A stretch of DNA of 64,000 bases, taken from NCBI RefSeq assembly GCF_014650575.1, contig NZ_BMVF01000010.1:124001-188000 (forward strand). Reading direction: 5' to 3'. This DNA is from Streptomyces naganishii JCM 4654. GTDB lineage: Bacteria > Actinomycetota > Actinomycetes > Streptomycetales > Streptomycetaceae. Positions within the stretch are counted from its first letter, which is position 1, and each line of letters starts with the position of its first letter. Shown here in pieces: positions 1 to 11,819 of this stretch. Both the position numbers and the translations under genes were made by a program. The notes under the pieces are model-generated. The model ran no database searches. It was not told where the DNA came from and was given only the letters and a program-made list of their open reading frames with translations.

Positions 1-340
1 GATCGGCGTCTTCGGCATGACCGTCAACGTCACCGCCAACACCGCGGTCCAGATGGCCACCGACCCGGCCATGCGGGGACGGGTGATGTCCCTGTTCATG
101 ATGGTCTTCATGGGCGGTACGCCCCTGGGCGCCCCGCTGGTCGGCTGGGTCACCGACGCCTACGGCGCCCGGATCGGCTTCGCCCTCGGCGGCATCGTCT
201 CGGTCGCCGCGGCCACCGCCGTCGGCCTGATCCTCACCCGCCTCGGCGGCCTCCGCCTCACCCTCGCCTGGGACCACGGCCACCCCCGGGTGAACCTGGT
301 CCCCCGAAACCACCGTGAGGAACTGGCCCCGGTCGCGTGA
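1..340 (+). CDS. MFS transporter, C-terminal part (5' end outside window)
   Basis: The open frame enters from the left edge (codons begin at base 2) and ends with TGA at 338-340, so only the last ~113 residues are present. The motif RGRVMSLFMMVFMGGTPLG and two hydrophobic helices (roughly the last two of a 12-helix permease) fit the DHA3 branch of the major facilitator superfamily, which exports drugs or siderophores by proton antiport. A short basic cytosolic tail follows. The substrate cannot be judged from this fragment. A GC-rich hairpin lies just after the stop and the next gene is convergent. Confidence 0.8.
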   Translation, partial: IGVFGMTVNVTANTAVQMATDPAMRGRVMSLFMMVFMGGTPLGAPLVGWVTDAYGARIGFALGGIVSVAAATAVGLILTRLGGLRLTLAWDHGHPRVNLVPRNHREELAPVA

Positions 341-348
341 GCCGAGCC

Positions 349-378
349 GGCGGGCCGGAGGGCCGGCCTCCGCCCGCC
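349..378. terminator. GC-rich hairpin between convergent genes
   Basis: A 12-bp stem with one bulged base (left arm 349-361, right arm 367-378, loop GCCGG) sits in the 48-bp gap between the stop codons of the MFS gene and the Uma2 gene. There is no T-tract, as is common for Streptomyces terminators, so it may serve both strands. Confidence 0.45.
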
Positions 379-388
379 CGCCCGGCCC

Positions 389-976
389 CTAGTCGCGCGG
401 AAACTCGCCGGTCTTGATCACAAGGCCGACGACCGTGCCGGTGAGGTCCAGTTCCTCCCCGAAGTCGGCCTTCACCTCGACGGCGTACTTGCCGTCCCGG
501 GGGTGGGTGTGGACGACGCACTCACCCCGGTAGGGGTCGGCGATCACGAGGACGGGGACCCCGGCCTTGGCGTAGGCGGCCTTCTTCGGGCCGTAGTCGT
601 TGGCCGCCGTGCCCTTGGAGATGACCTCGGCGACGAACTCGACGTCCTCACAGCGCCAGTGGCCCCCCTCCGTCCTGCCGGCGTCCTCGGCGATCACCGT
701 CACGTCGGCCGCGAACCCGTTGAGGTGGCCCGGATAGTCGATCCGGACGTCCGACTTGACGCGTTTGCGGGGGTACTTGGTCCGCAACTGCTCGATGAAG
801 TCCAGGATGATCTCCCAGTGGGTGTCCCGCTGTGGCGACATGAAGACGGTCCCCTCGACGACCTCGACCTTGTATCCCTCGGGGACGGGCATCTTCTCGA
901 GCCGCTCGAACATCTCGTCGAGCGTGATCGTGTTGTCGCTCTCGGCCATCGCGATCCTGTCTTCAAGGACGGTCAT
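389..976 (-). CDS. Uma2 family PD-(D/E)XK endonuclease-like protein, copy 1
   Basis: 195 residues. Uma2 (DUF820) proteins have a restriction-endonuclease-like fold and are very abundant in Streptomyces; their cellular role is not established. The core is visible: an acidic residue in FAADVTV, then FVAEVIS, then the D...KKAAYAKAGV segment that supplies the catalytic Lys, followed by VLVIADPYRG. The ATG at 976 is preceded at good spacing by GGAGGAG, which supports this start over longer readings. A paralogue of identical length lies at 2896-3483 with the same upstream block, so the pair arose by local duplication. Confidence 0.8.
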   Translation of the reverse strand: MTVLEDRIAMAESDNTITLDEMFERLEKMPVPEGYKVEVVEGTVFMSPQRDTHWEIILDFIEQLRTKYPRKRVKSDVRIDYPGHLNGFAADVTVIAEDAGRTEGGHWRCEDVEFVAEVISKGTAANDYGPKKAAYAKAGVPVLVIADPYRGECVVHTHPRDGKYAVEVKADFGEELDLTGTVVGLVIKTGEFPRD

Positions 977-1013
977 CGTGGCGCTCCTCCCCGGCCGCCC
1001 CATGAACGAGTAC

Positions 1014-1035
1014 GGCCGCGCGGTACAACGATACG
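1014..1035 (-). promoter_or_regulatory. Conserved upstream block of Uma2 copy 1
   Basis: A 22-nt block ending in GTACAACGATACG (plus strand) is identical to 3520-3541 upstream of the second Uma2 gene. Read towards the gene it contains CGTATCGTTGTACC, a plausible extended promoter element 40-60 bp before the start. The surrounding sequence, including the GGAGGAGCG ribosome site, is also similar in both copies. Confidence 0.5.
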
Positions 1036-1079
1036 CACGGTCGCTCGGACACGTCCGGGGCGTGGCGGAGACTGGGCCC

Positions 1080-1652
1080 ATGAGACTCTTCGCCGCCGTG
1101 CTGCCCCCCGAGGATGTCGTGCGTGAGCTCGAGCGGATGGTCCGGGAGTTGCGGGGGCTGCCGGGGGCGGAGGGGCTGCGGTGGACCGGGCCGGCCGGGT
1201 GGCACTTCACGCTCGCGTTCTACGGCGAGGTCGACGACGGGGTCGTACCGGAGCTGGAGGAGCGGCTGGGGCGGGCCGCGGGCCGTACGCCGGCCTTCGG
1301 GCTCGCCCTGAGCGGGGGCGGCCAGTTCGGGCGGGGCAAGGCGCTGTGGGCCGGGGCCGAGGGCGATCTGCGGACCATGCGGCTGCTGGCCGAGCGCGCG
1401 GAGGCGGCGGCGCGCAAGGCCGGCGTGGAGATGGGGGAGCACCGCCGCTACAAGGCCCACCTGACCGTGGCCCGCGGCCGGGACGCGGTGGACGTGCGGC
1501 CGTACGTGAAGGCACTGGAGGGCTTCGGCACGCGCACCTGGACCGTGGAGGAGCTGGTCCTGGTCCGCAGCCACCTGCCGAGGTCGGGCGTGCCCGGGGA
1601 GCAGCCCCGTTACGAGGCGGTCGCCCGCCGGCCGCTCGGCGGCGCCGGTTAG
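1080..1652 (+). CDS. thpR: RNA 2',3'-cyclic phosphodiesterase (2'-5' RNA ligase family)
   Basis: 190 residues. The two HxTx motifs that define the 2H phosphoesterase fold are present: HFTL near residue 42 and HLTV near residue 127. The family opens 2',3'-cyclic phosphates on RNA ends in the cytosol. The start MRLFAAVLPP is the usual N terminus; longer in-frame readings run back over the divergent Uma2 gene. The gene stands alone between divergent and convergent neighbours, and its length is normal for ThpR. Confidence 0.88.
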   Translation: MRLFAAVLPPEDVVRELERMVRELRGLPGAEGLRWTGPAGWHFTLAFYGEVDDGVVPELEERLGRAAGRTPAFGLALSGGGQFGRGKALWAGAEGDLRTMRLLAERAEAAARKAGVEMGEHRRYKAHLTVARGRDAVDVRPYVKALEGFGTRTWTVEELVLVRSHLPRSGVPGEQPRYEAVARRPLGGAG

Positions 1653-1662
1653 TCTCGAATAC

Positions 1663-1752
1663 GTGGACCCGAAGACCCGGAACCGGATCATGGCCGGTGC
1701 GCTTGTGCTGATGTTCGCCGTCGTCGCCCTGGCGGCCGTGCTCGGCAGGTGA
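1663..1752 (+). CDS. Possible 29-residue single-span membrane protein
   Basis: GTG at 1663 opens a 30-codon frame ending TGA at 1752. The peptide has a charged start (VDPKTRNR) followed by one hydrophobic stretch of about 18 residues rich in Ala, Val and Leu, then GR. It begins 10 bp after thpR. There is no strong ribosome site, so expression would rely on coupling to thpR. I believe similar tiny membrane proteins occur in other Streptomyces, but this is from memory. It could also be chance. Confidence 0.4.
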   Translation: MDPKTRNRIMAGALVLMFAVVALAAVLGR

Positions 1753-1824
1753 CGCCGCCGAGCACGTCGAGCATGCCGAGCACGGCCGCCGCGGGACGTT
1801 CAGTGACCGGCGCCGATCACCCGC

Positions 1825-2820
1825 TCACCAGGCGAAGGCCTCCGGGGACGGTCCCGGGCCCGGGAAGACCTCGTCCAGCCCGGCCAGCACCTCCTCGCTC
1901 AGCTCCAGCTCGACCGCCCGCAGCGCCGACTCCAACTGCCCGGCGGTGCGCGGCCCCACGATCGGGCCGGTCACGCCGGGCCGGGTGAGCAGCCAGGCCA
2001 GGGCCGCCTCGCCCGGCTCCAGGCCGTGCTTGTCGAGCAGGTCCTCGTAGGCCTGGATCTGCTTGCGCACCGCCGGGTCGTTCAGGGCGTCGGCGGCCCG
2101 CCCGGAGGAGCGCCGGCCGCCCTCGGCCTGCTTCTTCAGCACACCGCCCAGCAGCCCGCCGTGCAGCGGGGACCAGGGGATGACCCCGAGCCCGTAGTCC
2201 TGCGCGGCCGGGATGACCTCCATCTCGGCGCGCCGCTCGGCGAGGTTGTAGAGACACTGCTCGCTGACCAGCCCGATGGTCCCGCCCCGGCGGGCGGCGG
2301 CCTCGTTGGCCTGGGCGATCTTGTACCCGGGGAAGTTGGACGAGCCGACGTAGAGGATCTTGCCCTGCTGGACCAGGACGTCGATGGCCTGCCAGATCTC
2401 GTCGAAGCCGGTGGCGCGGTCGATGTGGTGGAACTGGTAGACGTCGATGTGGTCGGTCCGCAGCCGCTTGAGGCTCGCGTCCACGGCCCGCCGGATGTTC
2501 ACGGCGGAGAGCTTGTCGTGGTTGGGCCAGACGGAGGAGTTGTCCGGCGACATGTTGCCGTACACCTTGGTGGCGAGGACGACCTTGTCGCGCCGGTCGC
2601 CGCCCTTGGCGAACCAGTTGCCGATGATGGACTCGGTACGGCCCTTGTTCTCGCCCCAGCCGTACACGTTGGCGGTGTCGAAGAAGTTGATCCCGGCGTC
2701 CAGCGCCGCGTCCATGATCGCGTGACTGTCCGCCTCGTCGGTCTGCGGACCGAAGTTCATCGTCCCGAGGACGAGCCTGCTGACCTTGAGTCCCGTGCGT
2801 CCGAGCTGTGTGTACTCCAT
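1825..2820 (-). CDS. Aldo/keto reductase
   Basis: 331 residues, the usual (beta/alpha)8 barrel length. It reduces carbonyls with NADPH in the cytosol. The catalytic set is recognisable: Asp and Tyr in FFDTANVYGWG, Lys in LATKVYG and His in YQFHHIDR. The NADP-binding C-terminal part includes IVGPRTAGQLESAL. ATG at 2820 (MEYTQLGRTGLKVS) is the standard start; an in-frame TTG nine bases upstream is less likely. It resembles the YajO/Tas-type branch; the substrate is unknown. It lies between the two Uma2 copies. Confidence 0.88.
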   Translation of the reverse strand: MEYTQLGRTGLKVSRLVLGTMNFGPQTDEADSHAIMDAALDAGINFFDTANVYGWGENKGRTESIIGNWFAKGGDRRDKVVLATKVYGNMSPDNSSVWPNHDKLSAVNIRRAVDASLKRLRTDHIDVYQFHHIDRATGFDEIWQAIDVLVQQGKILYVGSSNFPGYKIAQANEAAARRGGTIGLVSEQCLYNLAERRAEMEVIPAAQDYGLGVIPWSPLHGGLLGGVLKKQAEGGRRSSGRAADALNDPAVRKQIQAYEDLLDKHGLEPGEAALAWLLTRPGVTGPIVGPRTAGQLESALRAVELELSEEVLAGLDEVFPGPGPSPEAFAW

Positions 2821-2895
2821 GGTCCCCAAGCCAACGTCCTGGAGTGCCCTCGAAGCAAGGGCAGCCGGGGACGGCGGGGACGCAGGGGACGGCGG

Positions 2896-3483
2896 TCAGT
2901 CGCGGGGGAATTTGTCGGTCTTGAGGATGAGATCGACGACGGTGCCGGTGAGGTCGATGTCGGTGCCGAAGTCCACCTTCGTCGGGTCGGCGTAGTCGCC
3001 GTCCTCCGGGTCCGTGTAGATGTGGCACCGGCCCTGGTAGGGGTCGGCGATGACGTAGACGGGGACTCCGGCCTCGGCGTAGGCGATCCGCTTGGGCCCG
3101 TAGTCGTTGGCGGCCGTCGCCTCGGAGATCACCTCGGCGACGAACTGGACGTCCTCGAAGCGCCAGTGGCCCTTGTCGTCCTTCTTCGCCGAGTCCCTGA
3201 GCAAGGCGACGTCGGGGCAGAAGCCGTTCTGGTGGCCCGGGAAGTCGATGCGGACGTCAGAGAAGACCTTGGCCTTCCTCCCGAACCTGTCCTCGATGGC
3301 CCACAAGAACATGCGGATGATCTGCCAGTGAGTGTCACGCTGTGGCGTCATGAAAACGCTGCCCCCGACGATCTCGACCCTGAATCCTTCGGGGACGGGC
3401 ATGCGCTTGAGCCGCTCGAACCACTCGTCCAAGCTCTCGCTGTCGGCGTCGGCCATCTCGATCCTGTCTTCGAGGACGGTCAC
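2896..3483 (-). CDS. Uma2 family PD-(D/E)XK endonuclease-like protein, copy 2
   Basis: 195 residues, the same length as the copy at 389-976 and alignable throughout (MPVPEG, VFMTPQRDTHW, DVRIDFPGH, AEVIS, NDYGPKR, VIADPYQG, shared C-terminal FPRD). The nuclease-core residues are kept. The start is GTG at 3483, in the position of the ATG of copy 1 and with the same GGAGGAG ribosome site. Divergence is spread over the whole protein, so the duplication is not recent. Confidence 0.8.
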   Translation of the reverse strand: MTVLEDRIEMADADSESLDEWFERLKRMPVPEGFRVEIVGGSVFMTPQRDTHWQIIRMFLWAIEDRFGRKAKVFSDVRIDFPGHQNGFCPDVALLRDSAKKDDKGHWRFEDVQFVAEVISEATAANDYGPKRIAYAEAGVPVYVIADPYQGRCHIYTDPEDGDYADPTKVDFGTDIDLTGTVVDLILKTDKFPRD

Positions 3484-3519
3484 GGTCGCGCTCCTCCCCG
3501 GCCGTCCACGAACGGGTGC

Positions 3520-3541
3520 GGCCGCGCGGTACAACGATACG
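3520..3541 (-). promoter_or_regulatory. Conserved upstream block of Uma2 copy 2
   Basis: Identical over 22 nt to 1014-1035 upstream of Uma2 copy 1. It is conserved beyond what spacing or coding constraint requires, so a shared promoter or operator is likely. Confidence 0.5.
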
Positions 3542-3570
3542 TACGGTGACCGGGGTGCGCCGGAAAGCGG

Positions 3571-4254
3571 TCAGCTTGTTGCGGCCGCGTACGGATGGCC
3601 GAATCCCCATGCCTGATGCATCGCGTCGGCGAAGGTGGCGGCGATCTTGTGCTCGCCGTGGGTGTTCGGGTGGGTGCCGTCGTAGGTGTCCGTGTGGATG
3701 TCGTACGTGGGCGGCGGGGACGCCAGCAGCAGGGGGGAGCGCGGCTCGTCCAGGTCGGCCACCGTCTTGGCCAGCAGTTCGTTGAAGAGGCTCACCTGGG
3801 TGGCGAAGGGCGGGTCGGCCTCGGCGCGGATGTTCGGTATCACCGGGAGCACGACCATCCGCAGGCGCGCGTTGGCCTCGCGGGCCGCCGTGACGAAGGC
3901 GCGCACGTTCGCCGCGGTCTGCTCGGCGTTGGTGTAGAAGCCCAGGTCGATCAGGCCGAGCGAGACCAGCAGGACGTCGGCACGGCACTCGCGCACCGCG
4001 TCCGCGATCAGCGGGGCCATGTGCCCCCAGCCCTCGCCCCAGCCGGCCAGGTGGGCGCGCGGGAAGGCGGGGTCGGCGTACTCGTACGACGTGGGCGCGT
4101 CCGTCGCCTTGTCGTAGAGCGTCTCGCGCGGGCCGACGAGCGCGAACGGGCCGTCGTAGGTGTCGCGCAGGTGCTGCCACAGCCGGTAGCGCCACGTGTG
4201 TTCGCCCGCGCTGCCGATCGTCATGGAGTCACCGACGGGCATGAACCTGAGCAT
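3571..4254 (-). CDS. SGNH/GDSL-type esterase or lipase
   Basis: 227 residues from MLRFMPVGDSMTIG. Block I is GDSM (Ser nucleophile, Met instead of the usual Leu). Further on are LLVSLGLIDLGF, in the place of the oxyanion-hole block, and DGTHPNTHG, which supplies the Asp-x-x-His pair. No signal peptide is seen from this start, so it is probably cytosolic; in-frame upstream GTG codons would add only a short polar leader. The family hydrolyses carboxyl esters or acyl groups; the substrate is unknown. Confidence 0.8.
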   Translation of the reverse strand: MLRFMPVGDSMTIGSAGEHTWRYRLWQHLRDTYDGPFALVGPRETLYDKATDAPTSYEYADPAFPRAHLAGWGEGWGHMAPLIADAVRECRADVLLVSLGLIDLGFYTNAEQTAANVRAFVTAAREANARLRMVVLPVIPNIRAEADPPFATQVSLFNELLAKTVADLDEPRSPLLLASPPPTYDIHTDTYDGTHPNTHGEHKIAATFADAMHQAWGFGHPYAAATS

Positions 4255-4296
4255 CCGCTCATGATGGACGATCACGGCTCCGCCCGCGATGTGAGG

Positions 4297-4327
4297 CCCA
4301 CCACGCTCCCACCACGCTCCCACCACG
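4297..4327. repeat. 11-bp direct repeat, nearly three copies
   Basis: CCCACCACGCT is repeated at 4297, 4308 and (9 of 11 bases) 4319, in the gap between the divergent SGNH hydrolase and the exported propeller protein. It lies 40 to 70 bp before both starts, where it could be an operator array or a slippage product. Confidence 0.55.
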
Positions 4328-4364
4328 CCGAGTGAACCCCGGCCGGGGATGGCAGGCTTGAGGG

Positions 4365-5369
4365 ATGCGCCGACCGCTCGCCCTCCTCGCCGGGGCCCTC
4401 CTCGTGGGCGCCTTCGCCGCGCCCGCCACGACCGCCAGTGCCACCGCACGTGCCGATTCCGGCGTCGGCGGGGACGGCGGCTTCACGATCGAGGACCCCC
4501 GGATCAAGGAGTCCAGCGGCCTGGCCGCCTCCCGTCTGCACCCCGGCGTCTACTGGACCCACAACGACAGCGGCTACGGCCCCCAGATCTACGCCGTGGA
4601 CGGCAGGACCGGGAAGACGGTCGCCACGATCACCCTCAGCGGCATCGGCAAGCCCCGTGACGCCGAGGCCATCTCCATAGGCCCCGGCAACCAGATCTAC
4701 GTCGGCGACATCGGCGACAACCTCGGCGGCACCTGGCCCTACGTCTGGATCTACCGGCTGCCCGAGCCCAAGGTGCTCAAGGACCAGACGATCCGCGCCA
4801 CGCAGTACGTGGTGAAGTACGCCGGCGGCGCCCGCAACGCCGAGTCCCTGGTCGTGCACCCCAGGACCGGCCGGGTCTACATCATCGACAAGAACGAGAA
4901 CGGCGGACACCTCTTCGAGGGCCCGGCCCACCTGTCCCCCACGGGCACCAACGTCTTCCGCCCCATCGCCCCGGTCGACCTCTGGGCCACCGACGCCGCA
5001 TTCTCACCGGACGGCACCCAGCTCGCCGTGCGCGGCTACTTCGGCGGCATCTACTACGACTGGAACGGCGGCCGGATCAAACGCGAAGGCACCCTCGACG
5101 TCCCCCTCCAGGCCCAGGGCGAGTCGATCACGTACACGATCGACGGCAGGAAGCTCCTGTACGGCAGCGAGGGCGCCGAAAGCCCCGTACAGGCCAAGGA
5201 CGCGCCCGGCAGCGCCAAGTCGCCCTCGACGGGCGGCGGTTCCCAGGCGTCCGGCGGGAGCGCGAAGCACGGCGGCGGGCTGAGCGGCACGGTGAGGACC
5301 GGCGCGGTGGCCGTCGCGCTCGCGGCAGTCGCGGTCTTCGGGCTACGACGGCTCAGGCGCCGCGGCTGA
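4365..5369 (+). CDS. Exported propeller-like protein with C-terminal membrane anchor
   Basis: 334 residues. The N terminus is a signal peptide (MRRPLALLAGALLVGAF..., Ala-rich cleavage region near residue 25-30). The body has repeated strand pairs of beta-propeller type (YWTHNDSGYGPQIYAVD, IYVGDIGDN, VYIIDKNENGGHLF, AAFSPDGTQLAVR). A Gly/Ser/Lys-rich linker (about 275-305) leads to one hydrophobic helix and a final RRLRRRG, so the domain is displayed outside the membrane. GAGGG sits close before the ATG. No catalytic residues can be assigned; extracellular binding or sensing is possible. Confidence 0.8.
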   Translation: MRRPLALLAGALLVGAFAAPATTASATARADSGVGGDGGFTIEDPRIKESSGLAASRLHPGVYWTHNDSGYGPQIYAVDGRTGKTVATITLSGIGKPRDAEAISIGPGNQIYVGDIGDNLGGTWPYVWIYRLPEPKVLKDQTIRATQYVVKYAGGARNAESLVVHPRTGRVYIIDKNENGGHLFEGPAHLSPTGTNVFRPIAPVDLWATDAAFSPDGTQLAVRGYFGGIYYDWNGGRIKREGTLDVPLQAQGESITYTIDGRKLLYGSEGAESPVQAKDAPGSAKSPSTGGGSQASGGSAKHGGGLSGTVRTGAVAVALAAVAVFGLRRLRRRG

Positions 5370-5529
5370 CGGGGCCCGCCCGACGGGCACGCCAGTGTGG
5401 AGGCGCGGGTGCGGCGGAGCATCGCGGTCCGAGCCCGTACGGCCGACACGGAGGCGGGGTGACAGGGAACCGGCGCAACGGCCCCCCGCCACCCCGCACT
5501 TCACTCGTACGAGCGGAGAGTGAAGGCGA

Positions 5530-9838
<4,309 letters not shown>

Positions 9839-9875
9839 CGGCAGTCCATTACCCTGGACGCAGAAGTACACCGCG

Positions 9876-10904
9876 ATGAACGCGAGCCCCGCGCTCCCGC
9901 ACCCCACTCCCCGAGCCAGCCCTGGACCGCCCGTGAGTACCCCCAGCACCTCCCGTGCCGCCGCCCCCTCCTCGTCGGCCCCGGCCGCCGCGGCACCGGG
10001 CCCCGCGCCCGCGCCGGCCCCCGGCGGTCAGGGCCGTTTCGGCTCCCTGGGGCCGGTGGGCCTGGTGCTGGCGGGCGGGCTCTCGGTGCAGTTCGGCGGC
10101 GCGCTGGCCGTGACGCTGATGCCGAGGACGGGCGCGCTGGGCGTGGTGACGCTGCGACTGCTGGTGGCGGCGATCGTGCTGCTGCTGGTCTGCCGGCCGC
10201 GGCTGCGCGGACACTCGCGCGCCGACTGGGGCACGGTCGTCGTCTTCGGCATCGCGATGGCCGCGATGAACGGCCTCTTCTACCAGTCCATCGCCCGCAT
10301 TCCGCTCGGCCCGGCGGTCACCCTGGAGGTGCTCGGCCCGCTGGTCCTGTCGGTCCTGGCCTCCCGCCGCGCCCTCAACCTCGTCTGGGCGGGGCTCGCC
10401 CTGGCGGGCGTCTTCCTGCTGAGCGGCGGCGGGTTCGGCAGCCTCAACGCCGCCGGTGTGGCGTTCGCGCTGGGCGCGGGCGCGATGTGGGCGGCGTACA
10501 TCGTCTTCAGCGCGCGCACCGGCCGGCGCTTCCCGCAGGCGGACGGGCTGGCGCTGGCGATGGCGGTGGGCGCGGTGCTGTTCATGCCGCTGGGCATCGC
10601 GGAGTCGGGCGCGAAGCTCGCCGATCCGGTGACGTTCGGGCTGGGCGCGGCGGTGGCGGTGCTGTCCTCCGTGCTGCCGTACACCCTCGAACTGCTCGCC
10701 CTGCGCCGCCTGCCCGCCTCCACCTTCGCCGTGATGATGAGCCTGGAGCCGGCCATCGCCGCCACCGCGGGCCTCCTCGTCCTCGGCCAGGCCCTCACCC
10801 CGATCCAGGCGGTCGCCATCGCCCTGGTCATCGCGGCCAGCATGGGCGCGGTGCGCACCCAGGTGGGGCGGGGGAAGCGGCCGTTGCCCCCGGTGGACGC
10901 CTGA
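9876..10904 (+). CDS. EamA/RhtA-type inner-membrane exporter
   Basis: 342 residues with about ten hydrophobic helices in two EamA (DMT) repeats. It resembles RhtA-like threonine/homoserine exporters (NGLFYQSIARIPLGPAVTLEVLGPL, then the mirrored LRRLPASTFAVMMSLEPAIAA). The first ~55 residues are Ala/Pro/Ser rich and not part of the fold; a GTG start at 9933 (VSTPSTSRAA) would remove part of this and is an alternative. It begins 37 bp after the preceding dehydrogenase, possibly in the same transcript. Confidence 0.85.
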   Translation: MNASPALPHPTPRASPGPPVSTPSTSRAAAPSSSAPAAAAPGPAPAPAPGGQGRFGSLGPVGLVLAGGLSVQFGGALAVTLMPRTGALGVVTLRLLVAAIVLLLVCRPRLRGHSRADWGTVVVFGIAMAAMNGLFYQSIARIPLGPAVTLEVLGPLVLSVLASRRALNLVWAGLALAGVFLLSGGGFGSLNAAGVAFALGAGAMWAAYIVFSARTGRRFPQADGLALAMAVGAVLFMPLGIAESGAKLADPVTFGLGAAVAVLSSVLPYTLELLALRRLPASTFAVMMSLEPAIAATAGLLVLGQALTPIQAVAIALVIAASMGAVRTQVGRGKRPLPPVDA

Positions 10905-10959
10905 GCCCTGAACTCACCGGTGGGCGCTCCCGCGCCACGCCGTCGGCCATAAATTCATG

Positions 10960-10971
10960 CAAGCATGCTTG
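10960..10971. promoter_or_regulatory. Palindrome CAAGCATGCTTG in front of the acyl-CoA operon
   Basis: A perfect 12-bp palindrome in a locally AT-rich stretch, 32 bp before the first gene of the 11.0-21.3 kb operon. The operon ends with its own TetR gene, and this is the only good dyad before the first start, so it is the natural operator candidate. Confidence 0.5.
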
Positions 10972-11003
10972 ATTGTTTTTTGCGCCGCTGCCATGCTCCC
11001 CCC

Positions 11004-11819
11004 ATGCCCGATCCGACGCCCGTCTACGACGACCTGCGCGAGGAAAGCGACGAACTCGACCGGCTGGTGGCCGGTCTGGACGCCGGGCAGTGGGCGCTGG
11101 CCACGCCCGCCGCCGGCTGGACCGTCGCCCACCAGATCGCCCACCTGGCATGGACCGACCGCTCCGCGCTCCTCGCCGTGACCGACCAGGAGGGTTTCGG
11201 CGCCCTGGTGGACAAGGCGCTCGCCGCGCCGGACTCCTTCGTCGACCAGGGCGCTGCCGAGGGCGCCCGGCTGCCTCCCGCCGAACTGCTGGCCCGCTGG
11301 CGTGAGGGGCGCACCGCGCTCGACGAGGCGCTGCGCGCGGCGCCGGCCGGCGCGCGCTTCCCCTGGTACGGGCCGCCGATGTCGGGCGCCTCCATGGCCA
11401 CCGGGCGCCTGATGGAGACCTGGGCGCACGGCCAGGACGTGGCGGACGCGCTCGGTGTGGTCCGCACACCCACCGACCGTCTTGGGCATGTGGTGCGCAT
11501 CGGGGTGCGGGCGCGGAACTTCGCCTTCCAGGCGCGCGGACTGCCCGCGCCCGCCGAGGAGTTCCGCGTGGAGGTCCGCGCCCCGTCCGGAAAGCTGTGG
11601 GCGTACGGGCCCGAGGACGCGGCCCAGCGGGTGACCGGGCCCGCGCTCGACTTCTGCCTGCTGGTCACCCAGCGCGCCCACCGCGCCGACCTCGCCGTGC
11701 GTGCCGAGGGCCCCGACGCCGACCGCTGGCTCGACATCGCCCAGGCCTTCGCGGGACCGCCCGGCAACGGACGCGCCCCCAAGTCCGGCGGCGACGCCGG
11801 GCAGGGGGCGGCCCGATGA
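11004..11819 (+). CDS. TIGR03084-type DinB/maleylpyruvate-isomerase-like metal-binding protein
   Basis: 271 residues. The N-terminal half is a DinB-like four-helix bundle ([18 protein letters not shown], then [14 protein letters not shown]) whose spaced His residues fit the metal site of mycothiol-dependent isomerases. The C-terminal half (about 165-265) is a small alpha/beta region of SCP2-like character. First gene of the operon; its TGA overlaps the next ATG as ATGA. The family is often found beside acyl-CoA catabolic genes, but its reaction is unknown. Confidence 0.75.
   Translation: MPDPTPVYDDLREESDELDRLVAGLDAGQWALATPAAGWTVAHQIAHLAWTDRSALLAVTDQEGFGALVDKALAAPDSFVDQGAAEGARLPPAELLARWREGRTALDEALRAAPAGARFPWYGPPMSGASMATGRLMETWAHGQDVADALGVVRTPTDRLGHVVRIGVRARNFAFQARGLPAPAEEFRVEVRAPSGKLWAYGPEDAAQRVTGPALDFCLLVTQRAHRADLAVRAEGPDADRWLDIAQAFAGPPGNGRAPKSGGDAGQGAAR

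Noticed and set aside
2026-3549. 507-codon plus-strand frame opposite the aldo/keto reductase and Uma2 copy 2
   Set aside because: Covers two convincing minus-strand genes; no ribosome site or domain.
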